Positions 54,692 to 64,000 of a DNA stretch of 64,000 bases are shown here, one piece after another. A program made the translations under genes and the position numbers. The notes beneath the pieces are model-generated. The model was given only the letters and a program-made list of their open reading frames with translations. It had not been told where the DNA came from and did not search any database. The DNA is from Siphonodentalium dalli (Eukaryota > Mollusca > Scaphopoda > Gadilida > Siphonodentaliidae): the NCBI GenBank assembly GCA_032622095.1, contig CP136061.1, positions 134,627,587 to 134,691,586 of the forward strand, written 5' to 3'. How positions within the stretch are numbered: position 1 is the first letter of the stretch; each line of letters starts with the position of its first letter.

Positions 54692-54982
54692 GTGCATATG
54701 AGTCCTCGTGTTACACACATTTCACTTAAAAGTGTTTTAAAAGATAGATTTTCAAACACATTGACATTGCAGCTGTACAGTGTACATTTAGTAGTGTTCT
54801 AAAAATAGTGACATTTTTTGTCCCAGTTTATTGTAAAAAAGTGGGGAAAAATCATACCATATTGACTCACACTCCTGTTGACCAGTCTGTCTGATTCAAA
54901 ATTATTATTATATATCCCCCTATATAGAAAGTTTAAAGAAGAGACACACCAGATGATGCCCCTGGATAAGGTGCCTGTCATC

Positions 54983-55083
54983 TGTAGAATGAGATAACCA
55001 GATGGCGTATTAGCGGGCTAGCATCACTAAATTAACCCTCAGGGGACCTCATTCTGCTTAGGCCTCATCTTCACTGGAAAGTT
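54983..55083. repeat. Short fold-back repeat (GGTGAATTTA family), right half
   Basis: GCGGGCTAGCATCACTAAAT, TAACCCTCAGGGGACCTCAT, TCTGCTTAGGCCTCATCTTC, ending TGGAAAGTTTCT. Confidence 0.75.
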
Positions 55084-55384
55084 TCTTTATTATCAAATTT
55101 CTATATATTGTTCACATAGATTCTATTTCTTTTTTAGTTTAGTTTCTCAATATCCCCAAATCGGCAGATGACATGTTGCATATTTGAGGTTCCCAATGGG
55201 TGTACATCACAATATCACCCTCTGGCTTGATTAAAAATGGTGGTGCCCAGGATCACTACAATAATAGGCAAACTGTTCGACCAAGCGTGGGGCTTCAGGT
55301 GGGCAGTTGCTCTCGCTCTTCCAGAATGGGAATATTCAGATGGATGTTTAGAGATTTACAAGAATCATAAGTAATATGTAGATA

Positions 55385-56420
55385 ATGAAAGTGTCAATGA
55401 CACTGTAGCTCAACTTAGGTAGGGGAATAATTTAATGGTTGACAGTATATGGAGGAATAGGAAAGGTGCTAATTGAAATGTCTAACCTGCGCCAAAGGAT
55501 TTAGTCATACAGAGAGTAAAATCCAAGATGGCTGCTGGCGGCCATGTTTTTTGGCCAATTGACCCCAAAAGGACTCGTTCCCATCTACATGTCATTGTTA
55601 ACATCCATGACAAATTTCATGAAGATCTGACCAAAGCTACAACCTACAAATTTCATGATGATCAGACGAACAGTACGACCTGTAGCCCGCGCCAATGGAT
55701 TGAATTTTGAAATCCAAGATGGCTGCCAGCAGCCATGTTTTTTGCCAAATGACCCCAAAATGACTCTATCCCGTCTACATGTCAATGTCAACATTCATGA
55801 CAAATTTCATAAACATCAGACCAAAGGTACGACCTGTAGCCCGCGCCAATGGATTTAGTCATGCGAAGAGTAAAATCCAAGATGTCTGCTGGCGGCCATG
55901 TTTTTCGGCCGAACGACCCCAAAATGACTCGTTCCCATCTACATGTCATTGTTAAAATCCATGACAAATTTCATGAAGTTCCAACTACGACCTGTAGCCC
56001 GCGCCAAAGGATTTAGTCATGCAAAGAGTAAAATCCAAGATAGCTGCTGGCGGCCATGTTTTTTGGCCAAATGACCCCAAAATGACTCGTTCCCATCTAC
56101 ATGTCAATATTAACATCCATGACAAATTTCATGATGATCAGACAAGCAGTACGACCTGTAGCCCGCGCCAATGGATTGAATTTTGAAATCCAAGATGGCT
56201 GCCAGCAGCCATGTTTTTTTGCCGAATGACCCCAAAATGACTCATTCCCATCTGCATGTCAATGTCAACATTCATGACAAATTTCATAAAGATCAGACCA
56301 AAGATACGACCTGTAGCCCGCACAAAATGAAATTGTTGATGGACACACGCACACACTGACGACGGATGCCAACCCATGGCAATAGCTCAAACTTACAAAG
56401 TAAGTTGAGCTAAAAATGTG
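55385..56420 (+). repeat. CCAAGATGG repeat family (S), five-unit array
   Basis: Starts AATGAAAGTGTCAATGACAC, TGTAGCTCAACTTAGG and ends AAGTTGAGCTAAAAATG, inverted ends of the family. Between them ATCCAAGATGGCTGC recurs at 55521, 55712, 55875, 56033 and 56188 (spacing 191, 163, 158, 155). Each unit has GGCGGCCATGTTTTTTGGCC or the GCCAGCAGCCATG variant, AATGACCCCAAAATGACTC, CCATCTACATGTCA, ATCCATGACAAATTTCATGA and ACGACCTGTAGCCCGCGCCA. Two subtypes alternate, suggesting a dimeric amplification unit. Confidence 0.92.
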
Positions 56421-56645
56421 TTCTGGATTTTATGGAAAAGAAGTTCAAAGAAATAAATAAAATCAAGGAACAAAAGAGGGGGAATGTTAATCTACTGCGA
56501 GCTGCATTGTCACTGACAAATGAATAGATTGCCGATACGACGCACCCACCGGAAATGATGTGAGAGTGAGCGTCCATCTGCAACTCTTCACGTTTTTATA
56601 TAGATTCTGTGCCCTAACATAATAATTATGAGTCAAAAACACCAG

Positions 56646-56890
56646 TTAACCCGTTCTATGGTAAATGGATTCTCCCACCCAGTTTTAACAGTGTATATTG
56701 GAATGGTCTATTATTAATTTGGAGGGTGTTCAGGATATATAAGCAGATGACAGATAGAAACACAGATAATACAAGAAATGGTGGGAAATGTTTAGGTACA
56801 TGTAGTAAGTTCAACAAATGACTCATTGTCATCTGTTGAACTTATCATCTGAACATTTCATAAGGGAACTACTTATCAATGAGTTTTTAA
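56646..56890 (+). mobile_element. MITE-like repeat with TTAACCC end, copy 2
   Basis: TTAACCCGTTCTATGGTAAA, TTCTCCCACCCAGTTTT, AATGGTCTATTATTAATTTG, GGTGTTCAGGATAT, then inverted internal arms AGTAAGTTCAACAAATGA / TCATCTGTTGAACTTAT. Confidence 0.7.
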
Positions 56891-57695
56891 TATAGAAATA
56901 TTTAACAGATCTTCTGCCACTGAACATTTATTTTACTTTTTCCCTCACAATTATTAAGACTGTGGGAGAGCAAATGTTACTATTTTTGGAACTCTCAATT
57001 TTTGTTAGTGATCTGTGTGTAGCTCTAGATTGATAACATGTCATTCTAATCAAATTCATGTCAAACATCAGTGACATCATATTTATTAAATGTTTTTGGC
57101 TAGGGTTCTGTGAACATTTCGTTTCTGTTTGAACCGAATATCTAACCGAATACACATTAATGTTTACAAATTGAATCGAATATCAAATTGAAATAATCAA
57201 AGACTGGGCAAAGCAAGAAAGAATACACTTAAGGGTAGTTTCCAAGTGGGAATGTTAAGTTATTTTTTGCTTGATTAGCAGAAATAATGACTGCTTGCTT
57301 ACATCAATAAAATATAGCCTTGTTATCGTTGCGAAACGATGCTTGATTACTTTCTCGCTATACTAGCTTTCGGACACACTCTTGTGCCAAAGTGTAGTTT
57401 TAGATGTGTACGTGAACTGCTCGACCCTTCACATTATATTCGGCAAAGTAAGACAGTATTTGGTATGAAGACTTTTGCCGAATGGGGAAATAATGTGAAA
57501 ACACATTCTACGTAACAGAACTCTGAGCAACTTTATTTGTATATAAAGTAGTTTGCAAATTAAGGAATGGGACATGGGTGTTGTTTTGTGTGTAATGCCG
57601 ACTAAATGCATATAGCATGCAGATGTACGGTACATTATAACTTCCCAATGAGGCCATGATAAATCAATGATATCTTCAACCGACAGGCAACTCAG
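56891..57695. other. No gene recognised
   Basis: Non-repetitive. Minus frames at 56928-57155 and 57429-57635 have no known domain. Confidence 0.35.
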
Positions 57696-57698
57696 ATG

Positions 57699-57800
57699 AT
57701 GAATTTGGTGATGCTAGCCTGCCTTGCGGGATAGCATCAGTAAATTCACCCTCTAGGGACCTCATTCTGCAAATGACAGACACACTATTTGCAGGCTTGT
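57699..57800. repeat. Short fold-back repeat (GGTGAATTTA family)
   Basis: GATGAATTTGGTGATGCTAG against GATAGCATCAGTAAATTCAC, CCTCTAGGGACCTCATTCTG and the AAATGACAGACACACTATTT flank. Confidence 0.85.
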
Positions 57801-58700
57801 GCTCATGGCTGACCAATTCGAGCAGATTAAACTCGATGAGAAACCAACAGTCAACCTAATGTAGCCTAGACTAATATGGATCTTGGAAATCCCATGAGCG
57901 TGCACTCGGCCCGGGTGAGGAACTGTGCGGACTTGTACACAATCGTATCAAACATGTTTATTGGAATTTATGCATGAAATCTGGGGCACAGTGACAGATA
58001 CCTATTGACCCCCAATTGCACCCAAAGAAAGGGCCTGATATCCAATAGATTAATTAACCCAAAAGGTGTTGTTGGAGCAGATCATCAGTAAAATGACTTG
58101 TTATTTCCTCATTATCCTTGAAAATATCCATGAACTCACTGTTTTTCTGTCCCACGGATTGACTGTGAAAACATTGACAAATGACATGTTGATTGGTGAA
58201 GTGTGTTGTCGAGGGCCTAAAAACATCGGACTATTACTGAATCTGGCAATACCCACTGTAATAATAGGGCACATGATGAAACTGTCTTTGGTGGGAAGGG
58301 TGGGCTGGGGTGGGGACAGGGGTGGGTTGGTGCACCATACATTGTACCTAAAACGGACATGGCTCATTCAAAATTATGTACACATAATTTGGTAAGAGGT
58401 ATCTCAATACATAGTCATACCAATGCACAAAATTTCTGAACAAATTCGCTGATATAGCACTGAAAATATGTATTTTGTTTCATATAATTTTTTATAAATT
58501 TGAGATCGATTCATATTTGCCGGTTCAATTATTTTAGTCATCGTTCGCGTAAAAATTGCAAATGTAGACCAATGTCTAGAGCTGTCTTCGCTCTAAAATG
58601 TTTATGGTACAACATAATTTTGATGATTACAACGAAGAGGAAGTTTTTTTTAATAGTTTCATGTAATATACCTTTCCAGACATTCTGTTTCTGCTTAAGT
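57801..58700. other. No gene recognised; a GC-richer start
   Basis: 57810-57950 is GC-richer and opens ATGGCTGACCAATTCGAGCA on the plus strand (19 codons to a TAG), but no donor or domain supports an exon. Rest non-repetitive. Confidence 0.3.
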
Positions 58701-58703
58701 AAA

Positions 58704-58920
58704 ACGAGAGGCCGATCACGATCGGCAGATGTTAACCCATCCCTTGGCGATAGTAAATTACTATGATCGGAATCATAAATGAGAGTTTTGGTGTTGAATT
58801 ATAGAGTATACTTTTATGTACTATTATAGACAAATGTACATAACACAAATTATTTGAATTTATGGGTCACTAGCATTTATATAAGAGAATGCACTGGTAT
58901 AGCTAAACCACCACAGCCTT
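58704..58920 (+). repeat. Dispersed repeat pair with 52766-52990
   Basis: Same block order as its partner, with an extra GAATCATA after ATGATCG, and a shorter CCACAGCC end. Confidence 0.88.
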
Positions 58921-59204
58921 GGGTTAAATGTGAAAGGTGGCCAGGACATGGAATACTTGGGTTAAGAGAGTTTACAATAACCAGAGTAAGAGTGCAAATT
59001 AATTAGATAGAGCTACTGCCTGTAAGCCTGTGTCCTGTCACCTTCCTGTCCCTCAAAAACATAGCTGGTTTCACCTCACACTAATGTCTAAAAATAACTC
59101 TAATTATCAATAACTCAGATACTGTTTGTCTCTCACAGAGCTAAAGTTTTACTGCTGGTAATCAATTAGTTGTTGACTGCTATGGTTATCTGTTCAATTC
59201 TTAG

Positions 59205-59755
59205 TTGAAAAAGGGCCATTAACTCTGGTATAAAATGTTGGATCTAACCCATATTCAATCTCGATTTGTATTTTGAGTTGAGAAACTCGCATACCAAATT
59301 TGGTTCTTATCAGTTGAAAAATGGTTGATTTATCAAAATATGCAGAAATTCTATGTCAAAGGGCCATAACTCCATTGAAAAATATCGGATCAAACCCATA
59401 TTAGAACTCGATCTGTATTTTGGTCCGAGAAACTTGCATACCAAATTTGATTCTGATCAGATAAATTTTTTTTTAGTTATGGTAGCATGCATGAATTCTA
59501 AGTCGAAAAAGGGCCATAACTCCGTAAAAAAAACTCGGATCGAACCCATATTCGAACTCGATCTGTATTTGGTGTTGAGAAATTCATATACAAAATTTTG
59601 TTCCGATCAGATAGAACATATTTCAGTTATCGCACCATGCGTAAAGTGTCTACATACAGCCAGACAGACAGATGGACGGACAGACTAACGACGAGTGGTC
59701 AATCGGGACAACGACACTATGTTTACCATACTATGGTATGGGTAAACATAAAAAG
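59205..59755 (+). repeat. GGGCCATAACTC repeat family (G), three units
   Basis: Three units, then the GACAGACAGATGGACGGACA tract, ACGACGAGTGGTCAATCGGG and the CCATACTATGGTATGG palindrome. Frames over it are repeat-derived. Confidence 0.9.
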
Positions 59756-59871
59756 GTGGATAACTCAACAAGAAATAATAAGTCCACTGGACCTCATAAT
59801 CGCAGGTGCACAGATTCCCATGGTATTAAATATCAGTGCCAAGTTTAGACCGAACCAGTATATAAAATAAT

Positions 59872-60060
59872 TTGAAATGATGGCAAAAAGTCAAGAACTG
59901 CAATGTCTGACAAGGCTTTTGTAAACAATAACATGGGTATGATAATACATATGAAAGTGTACAGTAATTGTCAACCCTATATAAACTACAGGCATGCTGC
60001 ATGGTACATGATTCCTGCTCCAGCAAGTGTGATTATGTCCTCAAGCAAACATGAATCGAT
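59872..60060 (+). repeat. Internal copy of hAT-type element 2
   Basis: AAAAAGTCAAGAACTGCAAT, GTACAGTAATTGTCAACCCT, ACAGGCATGCTGCATGGTAC and CCTGCTCCAGCAA match 48459-48630, then GATTATGTCCTCAAG matches 48834. The hAT ends are missing. Confidence 0.8.
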
Positions 60061-60064
60061 GTAT

Positions 60065-60730
60065 TTCATGAAAATCAATGAAATTTGATAGCCCTATCTC
60101 GAATTGATCCCAAACATGCCTGTAAATGTTCAAAAATATTACCCAATAAATGTGGGCTACAGGATGTACCGGACGATGGAGTAAAATGTGGAATGCAATA
60201 TGGACACCGACTCCAAACCCATGGCAATAGCTCATATTTGACTTCGTCAAGTTGAGTTAGAAAGAAGTCCAGCAAAAAAAGGTGGAACGGTTGTCTTGAA
60301 TTCCCTTATGTTGATAGCTCTAGATGTAAAGTAAAATCCAAGATGGCTGCTGACGGCGATGTTTTCCAATGAAATTCAAAAAATTTTGATAGCTACCATC
60401 TATATGAAATTTGGTGACAAACGGATGAGGGAGATGGCCTGTTGAGTGGGCTGAAGGATTTAGTCATACAAAGAGTAAATTCCAAAATGACCGTTGGCTG
60501 CCATGCTTTCCAACGAAATTCAGAAAAATTTGATGCTCCCATCCAGAGGTCATCCCAAAGTTCCATATGAAGTTTTGTGAAAATCAGAAAATTTTGGTAA
60601 GCTCCCTTCTAGAGGTCACCCTAATTATCTGTGTGAAGTTTTGGTGACAAACCAATGAGATATGTGACCTGTAGGTTGTGCTAAAGGATTTAAGTCATAC
60701 AAAGAGTAAAATCCAAGATGGCTGCTGGCG
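60065..60730 (+). repeat. CCAAGATGG repeat family (S), diverged array
   Basis: About four units: CCCAAACATGCCTGTAAAT, AGTAAAATCCAAGATGGCTG, GAAATTCAAAAAATTTGATA, GAGGTCATCCCAAAG, GTCATACAAAGAGTAAA. More diverged than the 55.4- and 61.5-kb arrays. Confidence 0.82.
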
Positions 60731-60739
60731 ATGTGTCCA

Positions 60740-60882
60740 TTTTTCGGAAATGAATCAGTTTACAAGGAAAATAAAATCGGATGCGTACTAATTTTGCAAA
60801 ATCAATAAAATGAAAACGGTCGGAGCACCGGAATAGGGGCGGGCGGGTTACCAGAAACACAGGTTTTTTTTTATTTTGGCCT
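60740..60882 (+). mobile_element. Right end of a Harbinger-like element, truncated
   Basis: ATAGGGGCGGGCGGGTTACC, AGAAACACAGG, TTTTATTTTGGCC followed by TAA, as at the right end of 62495-63934. The left end was not found. It interrupts the S family array. Confidence 0.7.
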
Positions 60883-60991
60883 AAGTTCCCATCTAGAGGT
60901 CACCCCGAAGATCTATATGAAGTTTGGTGATGAACAGGTGAGGGATGTGGCCTGTAGGGTGTGCCAAGGATTTAGTGATGCAAAGAGTTAA

Positions 60992-61460
60992 AGGTACTCA
61001 ACCCGATAAAACTCCTCTCAATTACTATTTCAATGGCTTCGGGGGTCAAAAATATTTGATTCGAGTCGAGGAAGTCACCCATCAAAGCTCAGATTTGTTA
61101 GATATCGATTTTAGAAATCTATTATTTTTCATTATCGGGAATACTATCTGGCCCAGAACTCAGTCAAAATTACGTTAAAATTACCACTTGATTTTAGAGT
61201 TATCCATCCTTGTCTGTTTGAATAGATTTGGAGAACACATCCAGAGCAGATTACGGCAGTTAGTAGTACGCATCTCGAGTTTATAACAAATTTCAAAAAT
61301 CAATATCTAATAACTCTGAGCTTTGTTTGATGGGTTCCTCGACTCGAATCAAATATTTTTTACCCCCAAAGCCAAAGAAATAGTAATATAGGACCCTCCG
61401 ATCGGATTGTTGTTGTTGGAATCTGTTGAGATGGGGACCCTCTTTACGGGTTGAGTACCT
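60992..61460. mobile_element. 469-bp TTAA-flanked element with long inverted repeats
   Basis: TTAA at 60988-60991 and 61461-61464; ends AGGTACTCAACCCG and CGGGTTGAGTACCT. Further in, GGCTTCGGGGGTCAAAAATA, TTTGATTCGAGTCGAGGAA and TCAAAGCTCAGA have inverted partners at 61300-61375. TTAA duplication suggests piggyBac-type mobilisation, but the ends lack the usual CCC. It interrupts a CCAAGATGG unit. No transposase. Confidence 0.88.
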
Positions 61461-61494
61461 TTAAAGTTGTTTTCCAACGAAATTTGGAAATAAT

Positions 61495-61960
61495 GGTAAG
61501 CTCCCATCTAGAGGTCACTCCGATGATGCATATGGAGTTTGGTGAAGATCGGGTGAGGGATGTGTCATGTAGGGTGTGCCAATGGATTCAAAACTGAAAT
61601 CCAAGATGGCCGCTGGTGGCCATGTTTTTCTACAAAATTCGGAAAAAATGGTAAGCTCCCATCTAGAGGTCACTCCGATGATGCATATGGAGTTTGGTGA
61701 AGATCGGGTGAGGGATGTGTCATGTAGGGTGTGCCAATGGATTCAAAACTGAAATCCAAGATGGCCGCTGGTGGCCATGTTTTTCTACAAAATTCGGAAA
61801 AAATGGTAAGCTCCCATCTAGAGGTCACTCCGATGATGCATATGGAGTTTGGTGAAGATCGGGTGAGGGATGTGTCATGTAGGGTGTGCCAATGGATTCA
61901 AAACTGAAATCCAAGATGGCCGCTGGTGGCCATGTTTTTCTACAAAATTCGGCAAAAAAT
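61495..61960 (+). repeat. Three near-identical 155-bp tandem units
   Basis: Units at 61495-61649, 61650-61804 and 61805-61960 (the last one base longer) appear identical apart from that base; a diverged fourth begins at 61961. Each runs GGTAAGCTCCCATCTAGAGG, TCACTCCGATGATGCATATG, GAGTTTGGTGAAGATCGGGT, GAGGGATGTGTCATGTAGGG, GAAATCCAAGATGGCCGCTG, GTGGCCATGTTTTTCTACAA. Confidence 0.96.
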
Positions 61961-62139
61961 GGTAAGCTCCCATCTAGATGTCACCCCGAAGATCCCTATG
62001 AAGTTTGGTGACAATCAGATTAGGGATGTGGCCTGTAGGGTGTGACAAAGGAATTGTGGACTAATGGACATACGGATGACAGACGACCAATCCATGGTAA
62101 TAGTTCAAACTTTAGAAAGTATAGTTGATAGTTGAGCTA

Positions 62140-62460
62140 AAAATACTTGAGTTATCGCATCAGATAGAAAGTGTCTATGGACAGACAGATGCCCAAACAG
62201 GCAAACCAATGCCGGATGGTTGGTCCAGATGTCGGCATTGTGTGTACCATACTCTCAGGTGCCAAATAATAGTGTCAGCACGATTATTAATTTTGGAGAA
62301 AATTCCCAACGATCACTATTATTTGGAATTGAGATATAGAGTGAAATTGCCATCACTATTATTAATTTCAGCCTAAATCCCCACACATCACTATTATTAG
62401 ACCATCACAATTATTAGGCACCTGAGAGTACATGGTATGGGTACATATAATGAAAGTGTC
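62140..62460 (+). repeat. GGGCCATAACTC family end, host of the 62253 insertion
   Basis: TTGAGTTATCGCATCAGATA, GTGTCTATGGACAGACAGA, TGTGTACCATAC, then the insertion, then ATGGTATGGGTACATATAAT. Only the 3' part of the family remains. Confidence 0.75.
62253..62428. mobile_element. 176-bp TIR element, CTCAGGTGCC ends
   Basis: TCTCAGGTGCCAAATAAT at the left and ATTATTAGGCACCTGAGAG at the right are inverted. TAC at 62250-62252 and 62429-62431 flanks them, a likely 3-bp target duplication. It splits the otherwise conserved CCATACTATGGTATGG palindrome. Inside, CACTATTATT recurs about five times on one strand. PIF/Harbinger-type elements make 3-bp duplications, but TAC is not their usual TWA. Confidence 0.88.
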
Positions 62461-62494
62461 AATGACACTGTAGCTCAACTTGGAGATGGGATAA

Positions 62495-63934
62495 GGCCAA
62501 AAGGAAGAATACCTGAGTTTAGGGTAACATAAGGGAAAAAAACAGGGGCGGCCGGTACATCATTTTATTTTATTTTTTCATTTTATTTTTCACGGGGAAT
62601 AATATTTAAGTATTCGTGCCTTCTAATCGTCTGCCAGTGTCACTCGTATATAGCTTGGGCAAGTAATTGTCACACTAATCAATGCCATGGTAGCTTTAAT
62701 CAGTTTAATGGTGTTGCAGAAGTTCAATGACATGTATACAGCATGATATTAAATGATATTATATATAGAATAAGTGTCTAGTGTTGAACATTAAACGGTT
62801 TATGTTCACGCTGAAGCTCGGATATTACAGGCCAAATCATACGAGTGGACATATTACTGTTCAATTTCCCACACAAGACACTTATGATATTTTGTTTATC
62901 CACTGACTCGAATACTAAGAAATTTTGCGAAATATTCAACTCAGAAGGTGAATTTAACAAGAGTTCCTCCATTGGAAATGGCACATACATGTGGCAACGC
63001 CAACGTGACGTACATAACATAATCAATATGCAAAGCGGTGGTGGCATTCACACATGTAAAACAAAGTAAGCACCAAGAACAATATATGTGCACTGATTAC
63101 CCTATGGCTGCTGTGGCATTCGGATCATTGCGACACAGAAGATGTTGATTAATCGGGTCCGGCTAATGAATATTTAATGAGAAATAGTTCTACTAGGAAA
63201 AAATTAAGTTCTACCAGGCACATACCACTCCTACTGCATGGGTACACACAGACTCATGTTACGTCAGGCTTATAATTTTCAGGGTGGATGCGGTGAGAGG
63301 TGGATAAACTATAATAATGCCAGGAATTTTGAGCTTTGGGTCGATTTCAAAAGTGTCAGAATTATTTTTAATCTGACATTTTATTACTATGTCCTTGTCT
63401 GTCAGTTCAGAATCCGTGTGGTACCGGTTCATGCACGACAACATGTCTGTGCTATAGTTGACAGGCGCCATGATGTTTCTATTCTGTTTCATATGAACGC
63501 ATTTGTGAAGTTTAATGGCTAAAATGCAGGATCTATCCGCACACGGAAGTGTTTCGCCATATTCAATCGCCATGTGCAATCGGCAAAATATCCGGTTACT
63601 TTCGATTTGCTAGTTAATACATATTCCGGCACAAGTATCGTGTGTTTTCTGGTTTCCGCTTTCGATAAATCGGCGAGGTTTGCCGAACAATGACGAGGGA
63701 ATGCGAATATACTACAACAACAATGGCGGCACTTCCGTTTTTCGAGAATTGACGATATTTGCAAGGAAATGGTTTACTTGTTTAAGCTAATTCCGTAGTC
63801 GCGAATTCCTAATTATAAATAAAATAAAATGAAGTCGGAGGAAATTTTTGAAAAACGATAAAATGGAATTTGGCGGCAGGTTTTGAGTAGGGGCGGGCGG
63901 GTTACCCTAAACACAGGTATTCTTCGTTTTGGCC
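62495..63934. mobile_element. 1.44-kb Harbinger-like element (TAA target duplication)
   Basis: Left GGCCAAAAGGAAGAATACCT, GAGTTTAGGGTAAC and right GTTACCCTAAACACAGG, TATTCTTCGTTTTGGCC are inverted repeats of about 36 bases. TAA lies at 62492-62494 and 63935-63937. A 3-bp TAA duplication with GG-starting ends fits PIF/Harbinger. CCCCGCCCG-type GC blocks lie inside both ends. The interior (62600-63800) has frames up to 106 residues on both strands, none recognisable as transposase or Myb-like protein, and a promoter-like segment. Confidence 0.88.
63540..63740. promoter_or_regulatory. Promoter-like segment inside the Harbinger-like element
   Basis: ACACGGAAGTGTTTCGCCAT (ETS-type CGGAAGTG) at 63541 and, in opposite orientation, ACAATGGCGGCACTTCCG at 63721 (YY1-type ATGGCGGC next to the ETS complement CACTTCCG). 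Several CpGs lie between. Such ETS/YY1 pairs are typical of TATA-less housekeeping promoters in animals. May be captured host DNA. Confidence 0.3.
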
Positions 63935-64000
63935 TAATTTTGTGTGATACAGTCAATAGAGCGATTTCGAATAGTTGAATTGTCTAAGTAATACTAGATA

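Larger units (their letters stand above)
60883..62130 (+). repeat. CCAAGATGG repeat family (S), array with insertions
   Basis: AAGTTCCCATCTAGAGGTCA, CCCGAAGATCTATATGAAG, GGGATGTGGCCTGTAGGGTG and so on, ending AGTTGAGCTAAAAA. It holds the TTAA-flanked element at 60992-61460 and the 155-bp triplication at 61495-61960. Confidence 0.88.
62451..64000 (+). repeat. CCAAGATGG repeat family (S), split copy running off the window
   Basis: GAAAGTGTCAATGACACTGT, AGCTCAACTTGGAGATGGGA up to 62494, then after the 1.44-kb insertion TAATTTTGTGTGATACAGTC, AATAGAGCGATTTCG and GTCTAAGTAATACTAGAT, which follow the order seen at 22628-22735. Confidence 0.85.

Noticed and set aside
55385-56340. Regularly spaced units as a CRISPR-like array
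   Set aside because: Units are 155-191 bp with diverged copies and no short repeat-spacer pattern, in a eukaryotic setting with no cas genes.
57811-57945. Short ATG-initiated frames in a GC-richer patch, including one near a GGGTGAGG donor-like site
   Set aside because: Only 19-27 codons, no recognised protein, and the donor-like site is weak; nothing pairs with it.
52797-58935. TTAACCCATCCC and TTGGGTTAA as ends of another piggyBac-type element
   Set aside because: The bases inside the two TTAA sites are not inverted repeats of each other beyond CCC/GGG, so the boundaries are not supported.

Overview
The window reads as animal nuclear DNA, most likely from a marine lophotrochozoan such as a mollusc or brachiopod. 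It is AT-rich and intron-like, has almost no long open frames, and is dominated by dispersed repeats. Several of these are of a kind I associate with lophotrochozoan genomes: units built on GGGCCATAACTC, on GACGGACGGACG tracts followed by GGTGAGCTAAAA, and on CCAAGATGGC. The organism call is inference from repeat style, not from a marker gene. There is no bacterial organisation, no CRISPR array and no recognisable tRNA or rRNA gene.

Only one host protein-coding segment is recognised with good support: the last coding exon of a RYBP/YAF2-type Polycomb adaptor on the minus strand at 45970-46183. It has a clean splice acceptor at its 5' edge and a poly(A) signal about 220 bases past its stop. 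A minus-strand ATG with a strong GTATAAGT donor at 50398-50456 is phase-compatible with it, but is not recognisable as RYBP sequence. Two dead retroelement fragments are also clear: a non-LTR (LINE) reverse transcriptase near 5.9-6.2 kb and a Ty3/gypsy-type DD35E integrase at 34.0-34.8 kb, the latter broken by two frameshifts.

Layout: 0.7-13 kb holds tandem arrays (0.7-1.3, 3.0-3.5, 9.1-10.6 kb), a CAT/CGT low-complexity block (4.5-5.2 kb), fold-back sequences and the LINE fragment. From 12.9 to 31.3 kb there are TTAA-flanked (piggyBac-type) MITEs, a hAT-type element with a perfect 8-bp target duplication, five copies of one 465-bp TIR element in the window, TA-flanked (mariner-type) hairpin MITEs, and three copies of a roughly 2.5-kb composite repeat at 17.6, 23.8 and 25.6 kb. 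From 33.6 to 43 kb there is nested insertion: a repeat is split cleanly by a 6.4-kb hAT-like insertion, which contains a 2.95-kb element with about 70-bp terminal inverted repeats, which in turn contains a 157-bp GC-rich hairpin. From 46 to 64 kb the RYBP exon is followed by a second hAT-type element, more MITEs, long CCAAGATGGC arrays, and a 1.44-kb Harbinger-like element that carries a promoter-like segment.

The value of the window is mostly structural: at least eight mobile elements can be delimited to the base by their target duplications, and several insertion events can be ordered relative to each other.
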